A stretch of 64,000 bases of DNA, taken from NCBI GenBank assembly GCA_937136425.1, contig CAKZON010000085.1:1-64000 (forward strand), in the 5' to 3' direction. This document shows positions 1 to 9,332 of this stretch, in pieces (positions within the stretch are counted from its first letter, which is position 1; the number at the start of each line of letters is the position of its first letter). Below the pieces are notes generated by a model. The model made no database searches and was not told the DNA's origin. It worked only from the letters and a program-made list of their open reading frames with translations. Position numbers and translations under genes: made by a program. Origin of the DNA: an uncultured Crocinitomix sp. (lineage in GTDB: Bacteria > Bacteroidota > Bacteroidia > Flavobacteriales_D > Crocinitomicaceae).

Positions 1-45
1 CGATTAATTAACATACTGATTTACAGCGCGTAAAGAAATGTTATT

Positions 46-72
46 TGTTGTGTTCAAATCCGATATTCTCCA
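46..72 (+). other. possible degenerate tRNA 3' end
   Basis: The sequence TTCAAATC followed by a run ending in TTCTCCAC looks like the T-loop and acceptor end of a tRNA. The T-stem hardly pairs and no matching 5' half is visible upstream, so it is not a functional tRNA. It may be a worn remnant of a neighbouring tRNA or of an older attachment site. It lies just upstream of a terminator hairpin, as a tRNA end would. Confidence 0.25.
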
Positions 73-73
73 C

Positions 74-116
74 AAAAGCTCTTTAAATTTAATTATTAAG
101 TGGAAAGAGCTTTTTA
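74..116 (+). terminator. intrinsic terminator upstream of tRNA-Val
   Basis: An 11-bp inverted repeat (74-84 with 104-114, arm AAAAGCTCTTT) is followed by T-rich DNA. It would end whatever is transcribed from the left, just before the tRNA-Val gene. Confidence 0.6.
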
Positions 117-119
117 TTT

Positions 120-194
120 GGGTTATTAGCTCAGTTGGTTCAGAGCACTGCCTTGACAGGGCAGGGGTCACTGGTTCGAATCCAGTATAGCCCA
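120..194 (+). tRNA. tRNA-Val (anticodon GAC)
   Basis: A complete cloverleaf can be drawn by hand. The acceptor arm GGGTTAT pairs with ATAGCCC. The anticodon stem CTGCC/GGCAG encloses the loop TTGACAG, giving anticodon GAC (valine). The T-arm is ACTGG-TTCGAAT-CCAGT and the discriminator base is A at 194. CCA is not encoded. The 3' part, from 153 on, is the left copy of a 43-bp repeat found again at 44418. The element therefore integrated into this gene and rebuilt its 3' end, leaving the tRNA intact. Confidence 0.95.
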
Positions 195-195
195 C
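153..195 (+). repeat. attL: left 43-bp attachment repeat
   Basis: This is identical over 43 bp to 44418-44460. It starts inside the anticodon loop of tRNA-Val and ends one base past the discriminator base. The bases on either side differ between copies (C versus G before; A versus G after), so 43 bp is the exact extent. Confidence 0.93.
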
Positions 196-220
196 ATCAG
201 TGATAGTAAGGATTTCAAAC

Positions 221-252
221 AAAAAAGGCTTCCAAAACTTGGAAGCCTTTTT
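221..252 (+). terminator. terminator supplied to the tRNA by the element
   Basis: A perfect stem formed by AAAAAGGCTTCC and GGAAGCCTTTTT lies 26 bp after the tRNA. It replaces the original tRNA terminator, which was displaced to 44471-44494 at the other end of the element. It can also end the minus-strand integrase transcript, because both arms border A/T runs. Confidence 0.85.
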
Positions 253-258
253 CGCTAC

Positions 259-280
259 AGTAAACATGTCCAGTAAACAT
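259..280 (+). repeat. left arm-type sites, AGTAAACAT x2
   Basis: Two direct copies of AGTAAACAT (259-267 and 272-280) start 13 bp apart. The same pair with the same spacing lies just inside the right end (44314-44335). The position between the attachment core and the integrase gene is where arm-type integrase sites are expected. Confidence 0.7.
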
Positions 281-297
281 TGAGTCACTTTTGGGGA

Positions 298-1611
298 TTA
301 AAACACGGAAAAACTCTTAGCTTGTTCCATCACTTTTTTGTCGTTAACATAGTGCTTCATCAGCACTTTCATATCAGCATGATCGCTAATAAGATTGGCT
401 CTATCACCAAAATGATTTGTTAATGCAGTTAGGTATGTTTTTCTGAGATTTTTGAGTTGAATTTTTTTATCCTGTCCTGCCAACTCCCAAAAATGAGTGA
501 ATGATTTTGATACTTTATTGATTAGTGTATTTCGCGAATTAGGATCGTTTGGAGATATAAGAAACCTTTCTGAATCTCGATTCTCCGAGTAGTCTATTTC
601 TTTTAATATTAGATTCATTCCCCTAGTGATCGGAATTAATTTGAATTGTCCTTCATCTGCAAAATTACCTTTTGATCGGTTTACCTTGAAATTCTCTACT
701 TTGATGAATTGTGGTTTTCCGCTCTTATCCGAAACTATATTTTGAAAGGTTAAGGTCATAAACTCTTCACGACGTAAGCCTGTTTCAAGGGCAATACGGA
801 AAGCAATTTTCAACCAAGGGCGATACATGTTTTTCTTATGTCCATTCGTGAATGTTTTAATTCCATTTTCGGGCTTGACCGTATTTAGTAGTTTTTTGAA
901 TTCACGAGGTTCAATTATCTCTTTAGAGAAGGATTCATATAGTCTATTCACCCCAATAAAGGGGTTAGATATATCATACTTCCTTTTTTCGATAAGCCAA
1001 TTGTAAAACTGCCTTAACGTTGCGATATGCTTATTATAAGTTGCGTTTGCAAATCGTTTCTTCTCAATTAGGTATGTGTGAAAGAATCCGACAACTTTAT
1101 CGTTAATTTCTTCTATTCGAAGAATCGTGTGATCTATTCTATTTGATTTCAGGGCTAAAGCAAAGTACTTAAAAGAACGTTCAACTCCTGCGACATGCCC
1201 TCTAGTTCTGTTCTTGATCTTATGCTTTTCAATCCCTACATCATTCAAATACCCAATATAGATCGCCATACATTCAATTAAGAAGCTAGGCTTTTCTATT
1301 GTGTTCGGAGTGATATCAATGTCTTGATAATTGTTTGCGATTAGTTCATTTTCGAAATGTGTTTTCTCCTTAATTGCAATTGAAATGTCTCTAGTATTTA
1401 TGAGTTTTGTTTTCTTTTTTCTAGTTGGCGAATTAGGCACTTCCTTAATCACTTTGAATAAATGATATTCAGGCGATTTACACGAGGATATGCGCTTTCC
1501 AGTATTGCCACATTTCCGCGTTGTAGTAAGTCGATTGCATTTTGAGCAATAGGTATGTAGTCCTTTTACTAAATCTCTTTTGTCGATTACTAATGGTTTT
1601 AATTCGCTCAT
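298..1611 (-). CDS. tyrosine recombinase / integrase
   Basis: This site-specific recombinase of 437 aa probably integrates and excises the element at tRNA-Val. An N-terminal zinc-ribbon-like segment (residues about 22-50) has CxxC plus two more cysteines. A SAM-like core-binding domain follows, then the catalytic domain with the first arginine in ETGLRREEF, LKNLRKT as the box-II region, SDHAD for the second histidine and HYV for the nucleophilic tyrosine near the C terminus. In box II the usual H of HxxR is K. The gene overlaps the preceding excisionase-like gene by 4 bp (ATGA), so the two are translated together. Its 3' end lies 18 bp from the arm-type sites, the usual place for an integrase. 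Confidence 0.92.
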   Translation of the reverse strand: MSELKPLVIDKRDLVKGLHTYCSKCNRLTTTRKCGNTGKRISSCKSPEYHLFKVIKEVPNSPTRKKKTKLINTRDISIAIKEKTHFENELIANNYQDIDITPNTIEKPSFLIECMAIYIGYLNDVGIEKHKIKNRTRGHVAGVERSFKYFALALKSNRIDHTILRIEEINDKVVGFFHTYLIEKKRFANATYNKHIATLRQFYNWLIEKRKYDISNPFIGVNRLYESFSKEIIEPREFKKLLNTVKPENGIKTFTNGHKKNMYRPWLKIAFRIALETGLRREEFMTLTFQNIVSDKSGKPQFIKVENFKVNRSKGNFADEGQFKLIPITRGMNLILKEIDYSENRDSERFLISPNDPNSRNTLINKVSKSFTHFWELAGQDKKIQLKNLRKTYLTALTNHFGDRANLISDHADMKVLMKHYVNDKKVMEQAKSFSVF

Positions 1612-2153
1612 AATTCTTTCATATTTTTAAGAAAAGATTTCTCGATTTTCGATTTGGGTTTATAATTCGTGGTCACATGGGTTTCACTGGTGTCTGAATT
1701 ATTCTCGCTTAAAATTGAATCATTCAAATTAAGGTTCATATAATTGGACAATCGCTCTTTCCAATTTTTATGGGTTCTTTTCAAATGTTCGATCAATGGT
1801 TTTTGAAAAGCCAATAGGAATTCAACCCTATTCACAATTTTGGCGTTTCCCTGATGGATTACAAATACTCCATTTTCATTACACCATCTAAGCGCAGACC
1901 TGCTATCACTATAATTCAACATTTGTTTCACTTGATTCAGGGTTAAAAATTGATTTGACTGTTCGTTATTCTCAAATATATAGGATTCACAGAATGAATC
2001 CAAATAATTATTGATTTTATTAACTATATTGGTGTACAATTCTCTTTTGGAAGAACAATAGTGGCTGATTTTGTCAAATTTTTCAAAAGTCAATACTTTT
2101 GCAAGCATTAGTTTTATACCATTCTTGAATTTGTTATTCTCTCTACTCCCCAT
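1608..2153 (-). CDS. excisionase-like helix-turn-helix protein
   Basis: A protein of 181 aa. A central segment beginning FLTLNQVKQMLNYSDSRSAL resembles the winged helix-turn-helix of MerR/excisionase-type DNA-binding proteins, which often start with a phrase such as LTxxEVAxxL. The rest is charged and asparagine-rich. It overlaps the integrase start by 4 bp, so a role as directionality factor or integrase partner is a reasonable inference. No close family was recognised. Confidence 0.5.
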   Translation of the reverse strand: MGSRENNKFKNGIKLMLAKVLTFEKFDKISHYCSSKRELYTNIVNKINNYLDSFCESYIFENNEQSNQFLTLNQVKQMLNYSDSRSALRWCNENGVFVIHQGNAKIVNRVEFLLAFQKPLIEHLKRTHKNWKERLSNYMNLNLNDSILSENNSDTSETHVTTNYKPKSKIEKSFLKNMKEL

Positions 2154-2167
2154 CTCTCTCGTGTTAA

Positions 2168-4054
2168 TTAATCCCTCATATCATCAAATACATCCATCTC
2201 ACCGCCTTGGTTAAATCGACCATACTGTATCGCCTTACCCTTTTCAGGTATTTCAATTACTACATCAACATCATGTTGAAATCCGTTGTTTCCTCTAAAT
2301 TCCCCGCTTTTGGTAACTTGAAAAATTGCGATAAATGACGTGTTCGGGTATTTAGATTCAAGCTGTGACAGATCACTTGGTGTTAGTCCTAGTTTGGTAA
2401 TACTATCCAAGAAAACAAAGTCATAATTGGATAAATTATCTGGTAAACTACCCACACCATACAAATCTGGATGAGCTGCCCCCATAGAAATTAGTTTATC
2501 TTGCAAAGTATCATCTATACCTTCCTCTTTTGCAACATAAAGAACTGTTCCATGATTCCGTGCTAAATAACCTGCCCATTGAATTGAAAGGTTTGATTTT
2601 CCCATCTTTGGTTTTGCAAAAATCATTGCAGAAAAACCTTTGGACGGATTACCAATAAATTTGCGCCATTTCCCTTTAAAATCTAATTTTTTAAAGTTCA
2701 ACTCAACAATATCCATACTGTTCATTATGACATCATTTGGTATGGTATCAAACCCGTCTAAGGAGTTTTTACAACCACAACCTGAAACAATCCCTGCAAG
2801 CCCATTTAAGACTTGCGGCTCAATACGAATCATACCTTGCCCTTTATTCTTTTTAACGAATAGATCAAGATCGCCAAGTATTGCCTTGATCTGCTCCCAA
2901 TATTTATCTTTCTTCGTTACTTTTTTCGCATTAACGGCACGATTAATTCTGCCAAGTAAAAATTGAGCCTTTTTATTGGTGATTATTTTACCTTGCAGAT
3001 TGATAAAACTCTTAATTAGTTTTACCGAAGTCATTTCAGACACCATTCCTAAAATTCCAAGATATTTATCACGGGTTTTATCAGCGATTTCCACTACGAT
3101 TTTTTCAGTCTCATCTCTAAAACCTTTATGTAGTTTTAGAAGATCGTCCTGAATGCTAATTATTTCTTTAGCGTACTTCGAGGTTTTTGTAATACTTCGC
3201 TCTCGAATTGATTTTTGCAACGCCCCAATGAAAAGACGTATTTGATTACGTGTTTTCGCTTTATTGTTTAAATAAACAAAACGCTTCATGAATTTTAATT
3301 CATCACTTATTTTTTCAACTTTTTTTGAATTGACTTCTACCTTTGAGTTCCATTTCTTTTGGTTATTAGCAACTTTATTTGTTGCTTTCTTACCATTGAT
3401 TTTTGGAGAAGGGAAATAATCTGGATCAGCTTTGTAAAGTGCTTCTGCTAATGATTTTTTTTCCCAATGAAAATCTAGTTCGACTTTTCCATTTTTAACA
3501 AATTCAGAAATACTCAAACTACCTGGTTCACTCATCTGAGAATCACCGTTTAGTATGGTGTATCCGTAATATAGGTCTTCCTTAGTATTTTGTTCGGTAA
3601 TAAACCAATCCGATTGTCCATGAAAATAATGGGCGTAAACAACAGTTTCATCATTGTTTTTTCCATCTTGACTGTACATTTTAGGAATCGCTGCTAATTC
3701 TTTTTCCAATTTTTTTACAACTGAAATATGTTCATCTACTAAGAATCTTTGTTGGTGTCTTGGCATTTTTTGACGTACATTTTTACTAGCTAATAAGACA
3801 TCTTCAATTGTTTCAATGTCATCAAATGTTGAAGGGGTTGGTTTCTTTTGGCTTTCCAAAAAATTTTCAAATTTTGAAAAATACAAATCAACTGTTCTTT
3901 TAATCGGTTCGCTCGTTTGGTAAGCTGTCCATGAATCCCCACTCAAAGAAACCTTATCCACAAAATCCCATCCTTTCCAGAGTGTCATTGGAACATCAGT
4001 TTTTTTCAACCCTTTAGATTGAATTGTCTTGTAATAGTTTTTATAAGTAATCAT
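2168..4054 (-). CDS. RadA/RecA-like ATPase with polyvalent N-terminus
   Basis: A protein of 628 aa. Residues 138-205 resemble DUF2958-like polyvalent-protein modules (AHYFHGQSDWFITE, then SEPGSLSISEF and a VELDFHWE block). The middle is lysine-rich and helical. The C-terminal 150 residues form a RadA/DnaB-type ATPase core: Walker A AKPKMGKSN (about 480-488), Walker B YDFVFLD (about 544-551), and the RadA-like stretch QVTKSGEFRGNNGFQHDVD. It could act in replication, recombination or genome handling of the element. Between the two parts are the odd phrases LNGLAGI (416-422) and LDGFDTI (432-438), which recur in structural-type proteins of the same block, and a CGC pair. It sits 11 bp from the helicase gene. 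A packaging role is possible but not shown. Confidence 0.65.
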   Translation of the reverse strand: MITYKNYYKTIQSKGLKKTDVPMTLWKGWDFVDKVSLSGDSWTAYQTSEPIKRTVDLYFSKFENFLESQKKPTPSTFDDIETIEDVLLASKNVRQKMPRHQQRFLVDEHISVVKKLEKELAAIPKMYSQDGKNNDETVVYAHYFHGQSDWFITEQNTKEDLYYGYTILNGDSQMSEPGSLSISEFVKNGKVELDFHWEKKSLAEALYKADPDYFPSPKINGKKATNKVANNQKKWNSKVEVNSKKVEKISDELKFMKRFVYLNNKAKTRNQIRLFIGALQKSIRERSITKTSKYAKEIISIQDDLLKLHKGFRDETEKIVVEIADKTRDKYLGILGMVSEMTSVKLIKSFINLQGKIITNKKAQFLLGRINRAVNAKKVTKKDKYWEQIKAILGDLDLFVKKNKGQGMIRIEPQVLNGLAGIVSGCGCKNSLDGFDTIPNDVIMNSMDIVELNFKKLDFKGKWRKFIGNPSKGFSAMIFAKPKMGKSNLSIQWAGYLARNHGTVLYVAKEEGIDDTLQDKLISMGAAHPDLYGVGSLPDNLSNYDFVFLDSITKLGLTPSDLSQLESKYPNTSFIAIFQVTKSGEFRGNNGFQHDVDVVIEIPEKGKAIQYGRFNQGGEMDVFDDMRD

Positions 4055-4065
4055 GTCTTTTCTAT

Positions 4066-7000
4066 TTAAAATGATAAAAGTTCTAACTCCAGTTCCAATG
4101 CTTCTGCTTCTAATTCAAGCAAGCTAATGCTTGCCTTACTATTCGGTTTTTCTTCAGGTGGCGGAAGATCTATTTTTACTTTTCGTTTCACTTTGGTATT
4201 TACTAAACCAACCGCATCTATTTGATTTTGATATAAGCTCACCGTTACACCTAGATCACGTTGTAGAATATTCAAGAAATTTTCGATTTTATCAAAGGGC
4301 AATATAGCCACCATACGATCCCCAATTTTTTCAAACAAGCCTCGATTAACCAACTTTAACAAGTCTTGGTTTAAGTAGAATTGCCCACCATACTTTTTTG
4401 AATGATGAACTGCTATGCGATATTCAGTTTCAGTAGTTTTGAAAATTGCCATATCCCCGCTTGCATTGAGTGCTGAACCCAATGTCATAGATTTTACAAC
4501 ACGTAATGCTTTCGCTATAGGAACGGTGATTTTACCATCTGTTTCTTTTTCAACTTCCCAGTTTTCAGGTAAAAGAATTCCTTTTTTGACTTGCTTATCA
4601 AAGGTGGTGTAGCTGACTAATTTACCCTTGAATTCAGCAAAGGCTTGTAATAAATTACCTGTTACCATGTAGCGAAAACCACGATCTTTTGTGTTTTCTT
4701 TTACGCGTTCTTCCCATTCATTTAATGTGGTATTCATTCCTAAATCCACTTCAGAAATACTCGCTCCTTTTATTGCATTTACTTCTTTGGTATAACTAGC
4801 AGGAATTGAGATATAGCGTTGACTATTTGCAATGGCAAAGTTTAATCCAACCGCACTTGGTGCAAATGGATTCTTTTTACTGTAATCAATTTGAAACCCT
4901 GTAAAGATTGCTAATTGATTTTCAGCTATGCCATCATATGATTCAATTGGATATGCCAATTTTTTACCAATGTGAAAGAACTTGAATAAACCGCGGAGAT
5001 AAACACTTTTATTCGCTGCCTTTTTGTCTTCATCAATAATTCGATTAACCCTAGCCGATTCAAGTTCTTTAGTTCTCTCACGAATAAGATCATCCGCCAA
5101 TGCATTTTTACCTGCATCAATTAGTTTTTGCACTTTTTTTTCGCTTGAAATAGCTTTAATTAAGCGGTCATATCGCTGCTCAATCTCGCGAATTTTAGCA
5201 TTTAAAAGTGAGTGCGTAATATCCTCGAATTTTTCCAAGATTTTTGCCTGTGATTCATCTGTAAGATTCTTCGTAACGAGTTGCTGAAGTTCATCACGTT
5301 TGAAGGGCTTTTTTAATATGTTTACCTCTACTTTTTCCAAAATGCTATCTTCTCCGAAACTGCTAAAACCACCTTTACCAATCTTGATTGTAGTCTCGGA
5401 GATCGTCCGTGCTTTTAGGTCAAGTTCCTCAACCTCTAAATCATAATCTCCCGTTTGTTTTAGGTAGGCAACTTTGGTATCATATTGCTCTTTGATTTCT
5501 CTGTAAAAATCTTCCTGCATTTTAGTTGATAGAACCGCAACACGCCCTGAAACTTTATGGGCTGCTCCATCTTTAATCTCTTTGCTACCGCCAATTTTCA
5601 AAGGATCACCTAAGAGTTCATTTATCTCTGGGTTCTCTTTTAAGTAGGTCATTACAATTTCATCTCCATACTTGTTTAAAAAATCCGGAACATCTAAAAT
5701 ATCATTACTTTGTTTTTGATTGGATGAGGTATTGGCATCCAAAGATTTTAACTTTTTTTGCAACATCATCATTAATCGCTGTTCGGCAGGAATAGCTGAG
5801 TTGATATAATCGTATTGGGGCTTAAGGATTTGCCCTGTTCGGTGAATCCGTCCACGTTTTTGTACTTCTGTACTAATATCAAGTTCAGGTTGCAAAACAA
5901 TCATTACTCTTTTCTTAACCTGATCTGCCGAAACTTTATCTGTAACAATTGCATGAGCCGAAGCTCCTGTACTTCCTGATTGGTTAATCAGTAACACATC
6001 TACCTCGTTATTGTTAAAATCACGAAAGGCATCATTTGTATTTACGCGTTTACGTGTTTTAATCAAACCCATACTTGTATTCAGATTGAGTTGTAGTCGA
6101 AGTTTTCGCCCTGTTACCTCCGCAATTGAATATCCTGCTTTCTGGATCTTTTGAATGATTACGTCAATAGGCGAAATTGTAATACCCGTTGAAACTGTTT
6201 GAATTTTACCCATGATTCGCGCATAATCCGCTTGTGCATCCGCAGAAAGTTCAGTCAAATCAAATTCTTTAAATTCTTTGTTGCCATCTGGTTCAATTTC
6301 GGTGTAACGCAAAACCCCTTCCAAACCTTTCTCCAATACAATTGCAAAATCTGCACGAACTGTATCACCAACAACTGCCTGTCCACCATGCCCATCATCA
6401 AGTTGTTCCAAAAAACTTCCCATTGTACTGGAAAATGCAATAATGGGTTTTTTACCCTCTTTCAATCGCTCAATAGCTCGATTCGCAACTGCTTCCGCCT
6501 TGATAGAGAACAACATTTGATTAATAATGTTGAACACTTTGGAAAAGTAAGGGAGGTTGTCAACTCCTGCTTGATTTGTCCCTTCTCTCAGATCAACCTC
6601 CTTACCTTCCGCTGCTGCTATCTCATCTAGTTCTCCAACACGTTTATCAATATGGGTCGTTTGAAATTTGATAATATCCCGAATGATTTCCGTTATATTA
6701 TCCGCGATTCGTTTATGTTCTTTAGCCAAATCGGTCAACGTTTCATAGTTAACTTCGATTCCCTCATACGTGCGTTCTCTACGAATCATTTGACCCTCTG
6801 CAACCAGTTGGCTGGCTATAATTTCCTGCAAGGCCACACCACCATTAATAATTGCTTCAACCAGTTCTTCTTTGGTCATATTCGCTTCTGAAATAGCCGT
6901 TTTCATGGCGTACAAAGGCATATTATCTGGGCGTTTGGCAAAGGTTGCCGATAAAAAGGCTGCCCCTTCAGCTTGTGCAAGAATCCCTTGCATGAAAATT

Positions 7001-8724
7001 CCTGTATTAGATGAGCCACTTGCGTTGTGACTTTCATCCATGACAATTATATTACCCTTAACTATGTTTCTTAAATAATTGGGCTTGGTTGGTTTTTTCA
7101 AAGGTGAATTGAACTGTGAATAAGTCGCAAGAATATAATCGTACCCTTGTGGTACTTTACCTGATTCAAAAATTTGCTGCTGTTCATTAGGCGTTAATGC
7201 GCTATAAATAATCGTTCCAAACTCATCTTTAATATGGGTTTTACTATCACGTGAATTAATGATAAATGGACGTAACCCATCTGAGCCAATTGCTTTTAAG
7301 TCGCGGTAAATATCTGAGAATAGATTTGCTTTTTCCGTCAAGAAAATAGGCGTTATTCCTTGACCAACTGCGTACCGAATGATAGAAGCTGCTACACGCC
7401 CTTTACCTATTCCCGTTTGATCGCCAATAATGACTGATTGGTTCAAGGCTTCGATATTGTAAATCGCCAATGCCACTGCATCCGTTTGTTCTGCAGACAA
7501 AGCTTTACATAATTCCAGTTTTGTTCGATATCCTAAACGGTGACGAACATAGTTGTCAATATCGCCTCCCACATTCTCTTTAACGTATTGAACGGCTTGG
7601 TGCATTTCAAAACTCATAGAGTCGGGTACTTGCGTATCAAGAACCACGCAAGCATCAGAAGACGGATTATAAGGCGCACCTAATGTTTGCTCTAGCAATT
7701 CCGCCTCTATTTCCAATGCTTCAATTTCCCATCTGTTTAATCCCTTCTTTCCCATCTCTTGTGTATTTACATTCTCCATCACACGTTCAAATAGTTGATC
7801 GAATGAAGTCATTACCGTTGCTGCTCTTTCTGTTTTAAGTGGAGCGACACCTGAACGTTCATCTTTTACTCCATCAATTAAAATCAATCGAGTGTTAAAT
7901 GATGTACCCTGTCTGGAGTATAGCTTGCTACCTTTAATGGCTATAATATCTGCAACATTATATCGGCTATGCAAATAGTTAAAAAAGACACGTTGCTTTC
8001 CCTTTTGGATTCTTCCCTTCTCATCCCATCTTGTATGTCCACCGATAATGATGGCTGCTTTTCCATCTTTGCGCATAGTATCTAATGCGATTAATGCCAT
8101 AAGATGATCGAGTTCGCTAATCTTAAAGGTGCTGTAATAAACGGGCTCGCTTAATCTCCCAAACGGTGGATTTGTGATTACTGCATCAAAAGTTCTTAGG
8201 TATTCGACAAATTGTACCGAAGCATCTTGACCAATTACTTTTTGGTAATTTTGCGCTATTAAATTCTGTCTTCGGGTCAAATCAATTTCATTAACTACAA
8301 CCCGTTTTGGATCGGCTGCAATGGTTAATAGCCCATTTCCTGCTGATGGTTCGAATAAGGTTCTGTTTTTATCCACCTCACAAAATATCCCCATTAAAAA
8401 ACCAATTGGAGCAGGGGTTGAGTATTGTTGCAATAAAACGCTTTGCGAAGTTCTAAACGACAAGTTAACTTGACGATTATATAAGCTTACAATCTGGTCG
8501 TATCGCTGTTTAACGGACAAATCTTTATGTGCCAACTCACGCGCTGCCATCACAATTGCTAGTTCGCTGAGTTCTTTGGTTTTAGTTTTATCTGTAATAC
8601 CGAATGTGTTAGCCAACTTGCGCAAGACAGGACGGGTATTTCGCTCACCCGAACGCAATGCGTTTTTTGCTTTTTGGACAAATTGCTGTTCTTTGGCAGT
8701 TATATTTGGTGTTTTTTGATTCAT
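4066..8724 (-). CDS. N6-DNA methylase / strawberry-notch helicase fusion
   Basis: A polyvalent protein of 1552 aa. The N-terminal methylase has motif I FEPSAGNG (124-131) and NPPFG (185-189). The SF2 helicase follows: Walker A GDQTGIGKGR (434-443), DESH (563-566), LSATF (591-595), a LLINQSGSTGAS motif (911-922) and QKRGRIHRTGQ (955-965), ending in the strawberry-notch C-terminal region. Such fusions are known from phages and conjugative elements, where they are thought to modify and unwind incoming DNA. Here it is the largest protein of the replication end of the minus-strand block. The 202-aa gene upstream overlaps its start by 4 bp. Confidence 0.85.
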   Translation of the reverse strand: MNQKTPNITAKEQQFVQKAKNALRSGERNTRPVLRKLANTFGITDKTKTKELSELAIVMAARELAHKDLSVKQRYDQIVSLYNRQVNLSFRTSQSVLLQQYSTPAPIGFLMGIFCEVDKNRTLFEPSAGNGLLTIAADPKRVVVNEIDLTRRQNLIAQNYQKVIGQDASVQFVEYLRTFDAVITNPPFGRLSEPVYYSTFKISELDHLMALIALDTMRKDGKAAIIIGGHTRWDEKGRIQKGKQRVFFNYLHSRYNVADIIAIKGSKLYSRQGTSFNTRLILIDGVKDERSGVAPLKTERAATVMTSFDQLFERVMENVNTQEMGKKGLNRWEIEALEIEAELLEQTLGAPYNPSSDACVVLDTQVPDSMSFEMHQAVQYVKENVGGDIDNYVRHRLGYRTKLELCKALSAEQTDAVALAIYNIEALNQSVIIGDQTGIGKGRVAASIIRYAVGQGITPIFLTEKANLFSDIYRDLKAIGSDGLRPFIINSRDSKTHIKDEFGTIIYSALTPNEQQQIFESGKVPQGYDYILATYSQFNSPLKKPTKPNYLRNIVKGNIIVMDESHNASGSSNTGIFMQGILAQAEGAAFLSATFAKRPDNMPLYAMKTAISEANMTKEELVEAIINGGVALQEIIASQLVAEGQMIRRERTYEGIEVNYETLTDLAKEHKRIADNITEIIRDIIKFQTTHIDKRVGELDEIAAAEGKEVDLREGTNQAGVDNLPYFSKVFNIINQMLFSIKAEAVANRAIERLKEGKKPIIAFSSTMGSFLEQLDDGHGGQAVVGDTVRADFAIVLEKGLEGVLRYTEIEPDGNKEFKEFDLTELSADAQADYARIMGKIQTVSTGITISPIDVIIQKIQKAGYSIAEVTGRKLRLQLNLNTSMGLIKTRKRVNTNDAFRDFNNNEVDVLLINQSGSTGASAHAIVTDKVSADQVKKRVMIVLQPELDISTEVQKRGRIHRTGQILKPQYDYINSAIPAEQRLMMMLQKKLKSLDANTSSNQKQSNDILDVPDFLNKYGDEIVMTYLKENPEINELLGDPLKIGGSKEIKDGAAHKVSGRVAVLSTKMQEDFYREIKEQYDTKVAYLKQTGDYDLEVEELDLKARTISETTIKIGKGGFSSFGEDSILEKVEVNILKKPFKRDELQQLVTKNLTDESQAKILEKFEDITHSLLNAKIREIEQRYDRLIKAISSEKKVQKLIDAGKNALADDLIRERTKELESARVNRIIDEDKKAANKSVYLRGLFKFFHIGKKLAYPIESYDGIAENQLAIFTGFQIDYSKKNPFAPSAVGLNFAIANSQRYISIPASYTKEVNAIKGASISEVDLGMNTTLNEWEERVKENTKDRGFRYMVTGNLLQAFAEFKGKLVSYTTFDKQVKKGILLPENWEVEKETDGKITVPIAKALRVVKSMTLGSALNASGDMAIFKTTETEYRIAVHHSKKYGGQFYLNQDLLKLVNRGLFEKIGDRMVAILPFDKIENFLNILQRDLGVTVSLYQNQIDAVGLVNTKVKRKVKIDLPPPEEKPNSKASISLLELEAEALELELELLSF

Positions 8725-9329
8725 TCCCCTGCTTCTTGTTCCACTAAAATGTTTACCGTGTTTTCTAATTCAGCATTTTGTGCTTTCAAGACTTCAATTT
8801 TTTGTTGATCACGAACAGGACTATAAACCTCGCGCAACACACCAAAGTAAAATCCAATACTGCCTAAAAAACCAATGAACGACAATACAAATGTTAATCG
8901 AGCATAATCAATCGATTTTGCAATTATTCCATTTTTTTTCCCCGTAATTTGATTGTACTCAACTTCTGTTAATTGGTAGCCCAGAGGAATTTCTAAAATT
9001 TCATAAAACTCGGCTAATGCTTTCCAGTTTGTAATGCTTCCAACTGCTTCTGACATTTGAATTGCTCCTTTCCAGTACTGAATGATTCGATCTTTTTGAA
9101 TGACTGGATCACTTAATAAAAGACTGCTTTTAAAAACTTCGAATTCATTTTTGAATAGCCTAACTAGTTCTTTGTTTTTAGTAAGGAAAGCTTGCTTTTT
9201 TTCTTGTTTCTTAATTCTGCTTTTTGATGCTTTACTACGACAGTTTGCTGAACAGTATCTTTTATCAATTCTGCCGATTTCAAAAGGCTGCTCACATAAA
9301 ACACAATAATTCTCTCTCATCTTTCTCAT
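8721..9329 (-). CDS. zinc-finger membrane protein, unknown role
   Basis: A protein of 202 aa. The N-terminal zinc finger reads CVLCEQPF, then YCSANCR (two CxxC/CxxxC pairs), followed by a basic stretch that could bind nucleic acid. One clear membrane segment (LTFVLSFIGFLGSIGFYFGV, about 146-165) precedes a short coiled coil. An N-terminal DNA-binding-like finger joined to a membrane helix suggests a tether between nucleic acid and membrane, which is an inference. It overlaps the helicase gene by 4 bp and lies 3 bp after the next upstream gene. Confidence 0.6.
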   Translation of the reverse strand: MRKMRENYCVLCEQPFEIGRIDKRYCSANCRSKASKSRIKKQEKKQAFLTKNKELVRLFKNEFEVFKSSLLLSDPVIQKDRIIQYWKGAIQMSEAVGSITNWKALAEFYEILEIPLGYQLTEVEYNQITGKKNGIIAKSIDYARLTFVLSFIGFLGSIGFYFGVLREVYSPVRDQQKIEVLKAQNAELENTVNILVEQEAGE

Positions 9330-9332
9330 TGT

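Noticed and set aside
4..288. Minus-strand open frame of 94 aa and a similar one at 44398-44628
   Set aside because: Both run through tRNA-Val sequence; the shared VGYTGFEPVTPALS phrase is simply the reverse of the tRNA 3' half.
6199..6630. Plus-strand open frame of 143 aa inside the helicase gene
   Set aside because: Antisense to a well-supported gene; its composition reflects the other strand's codons.
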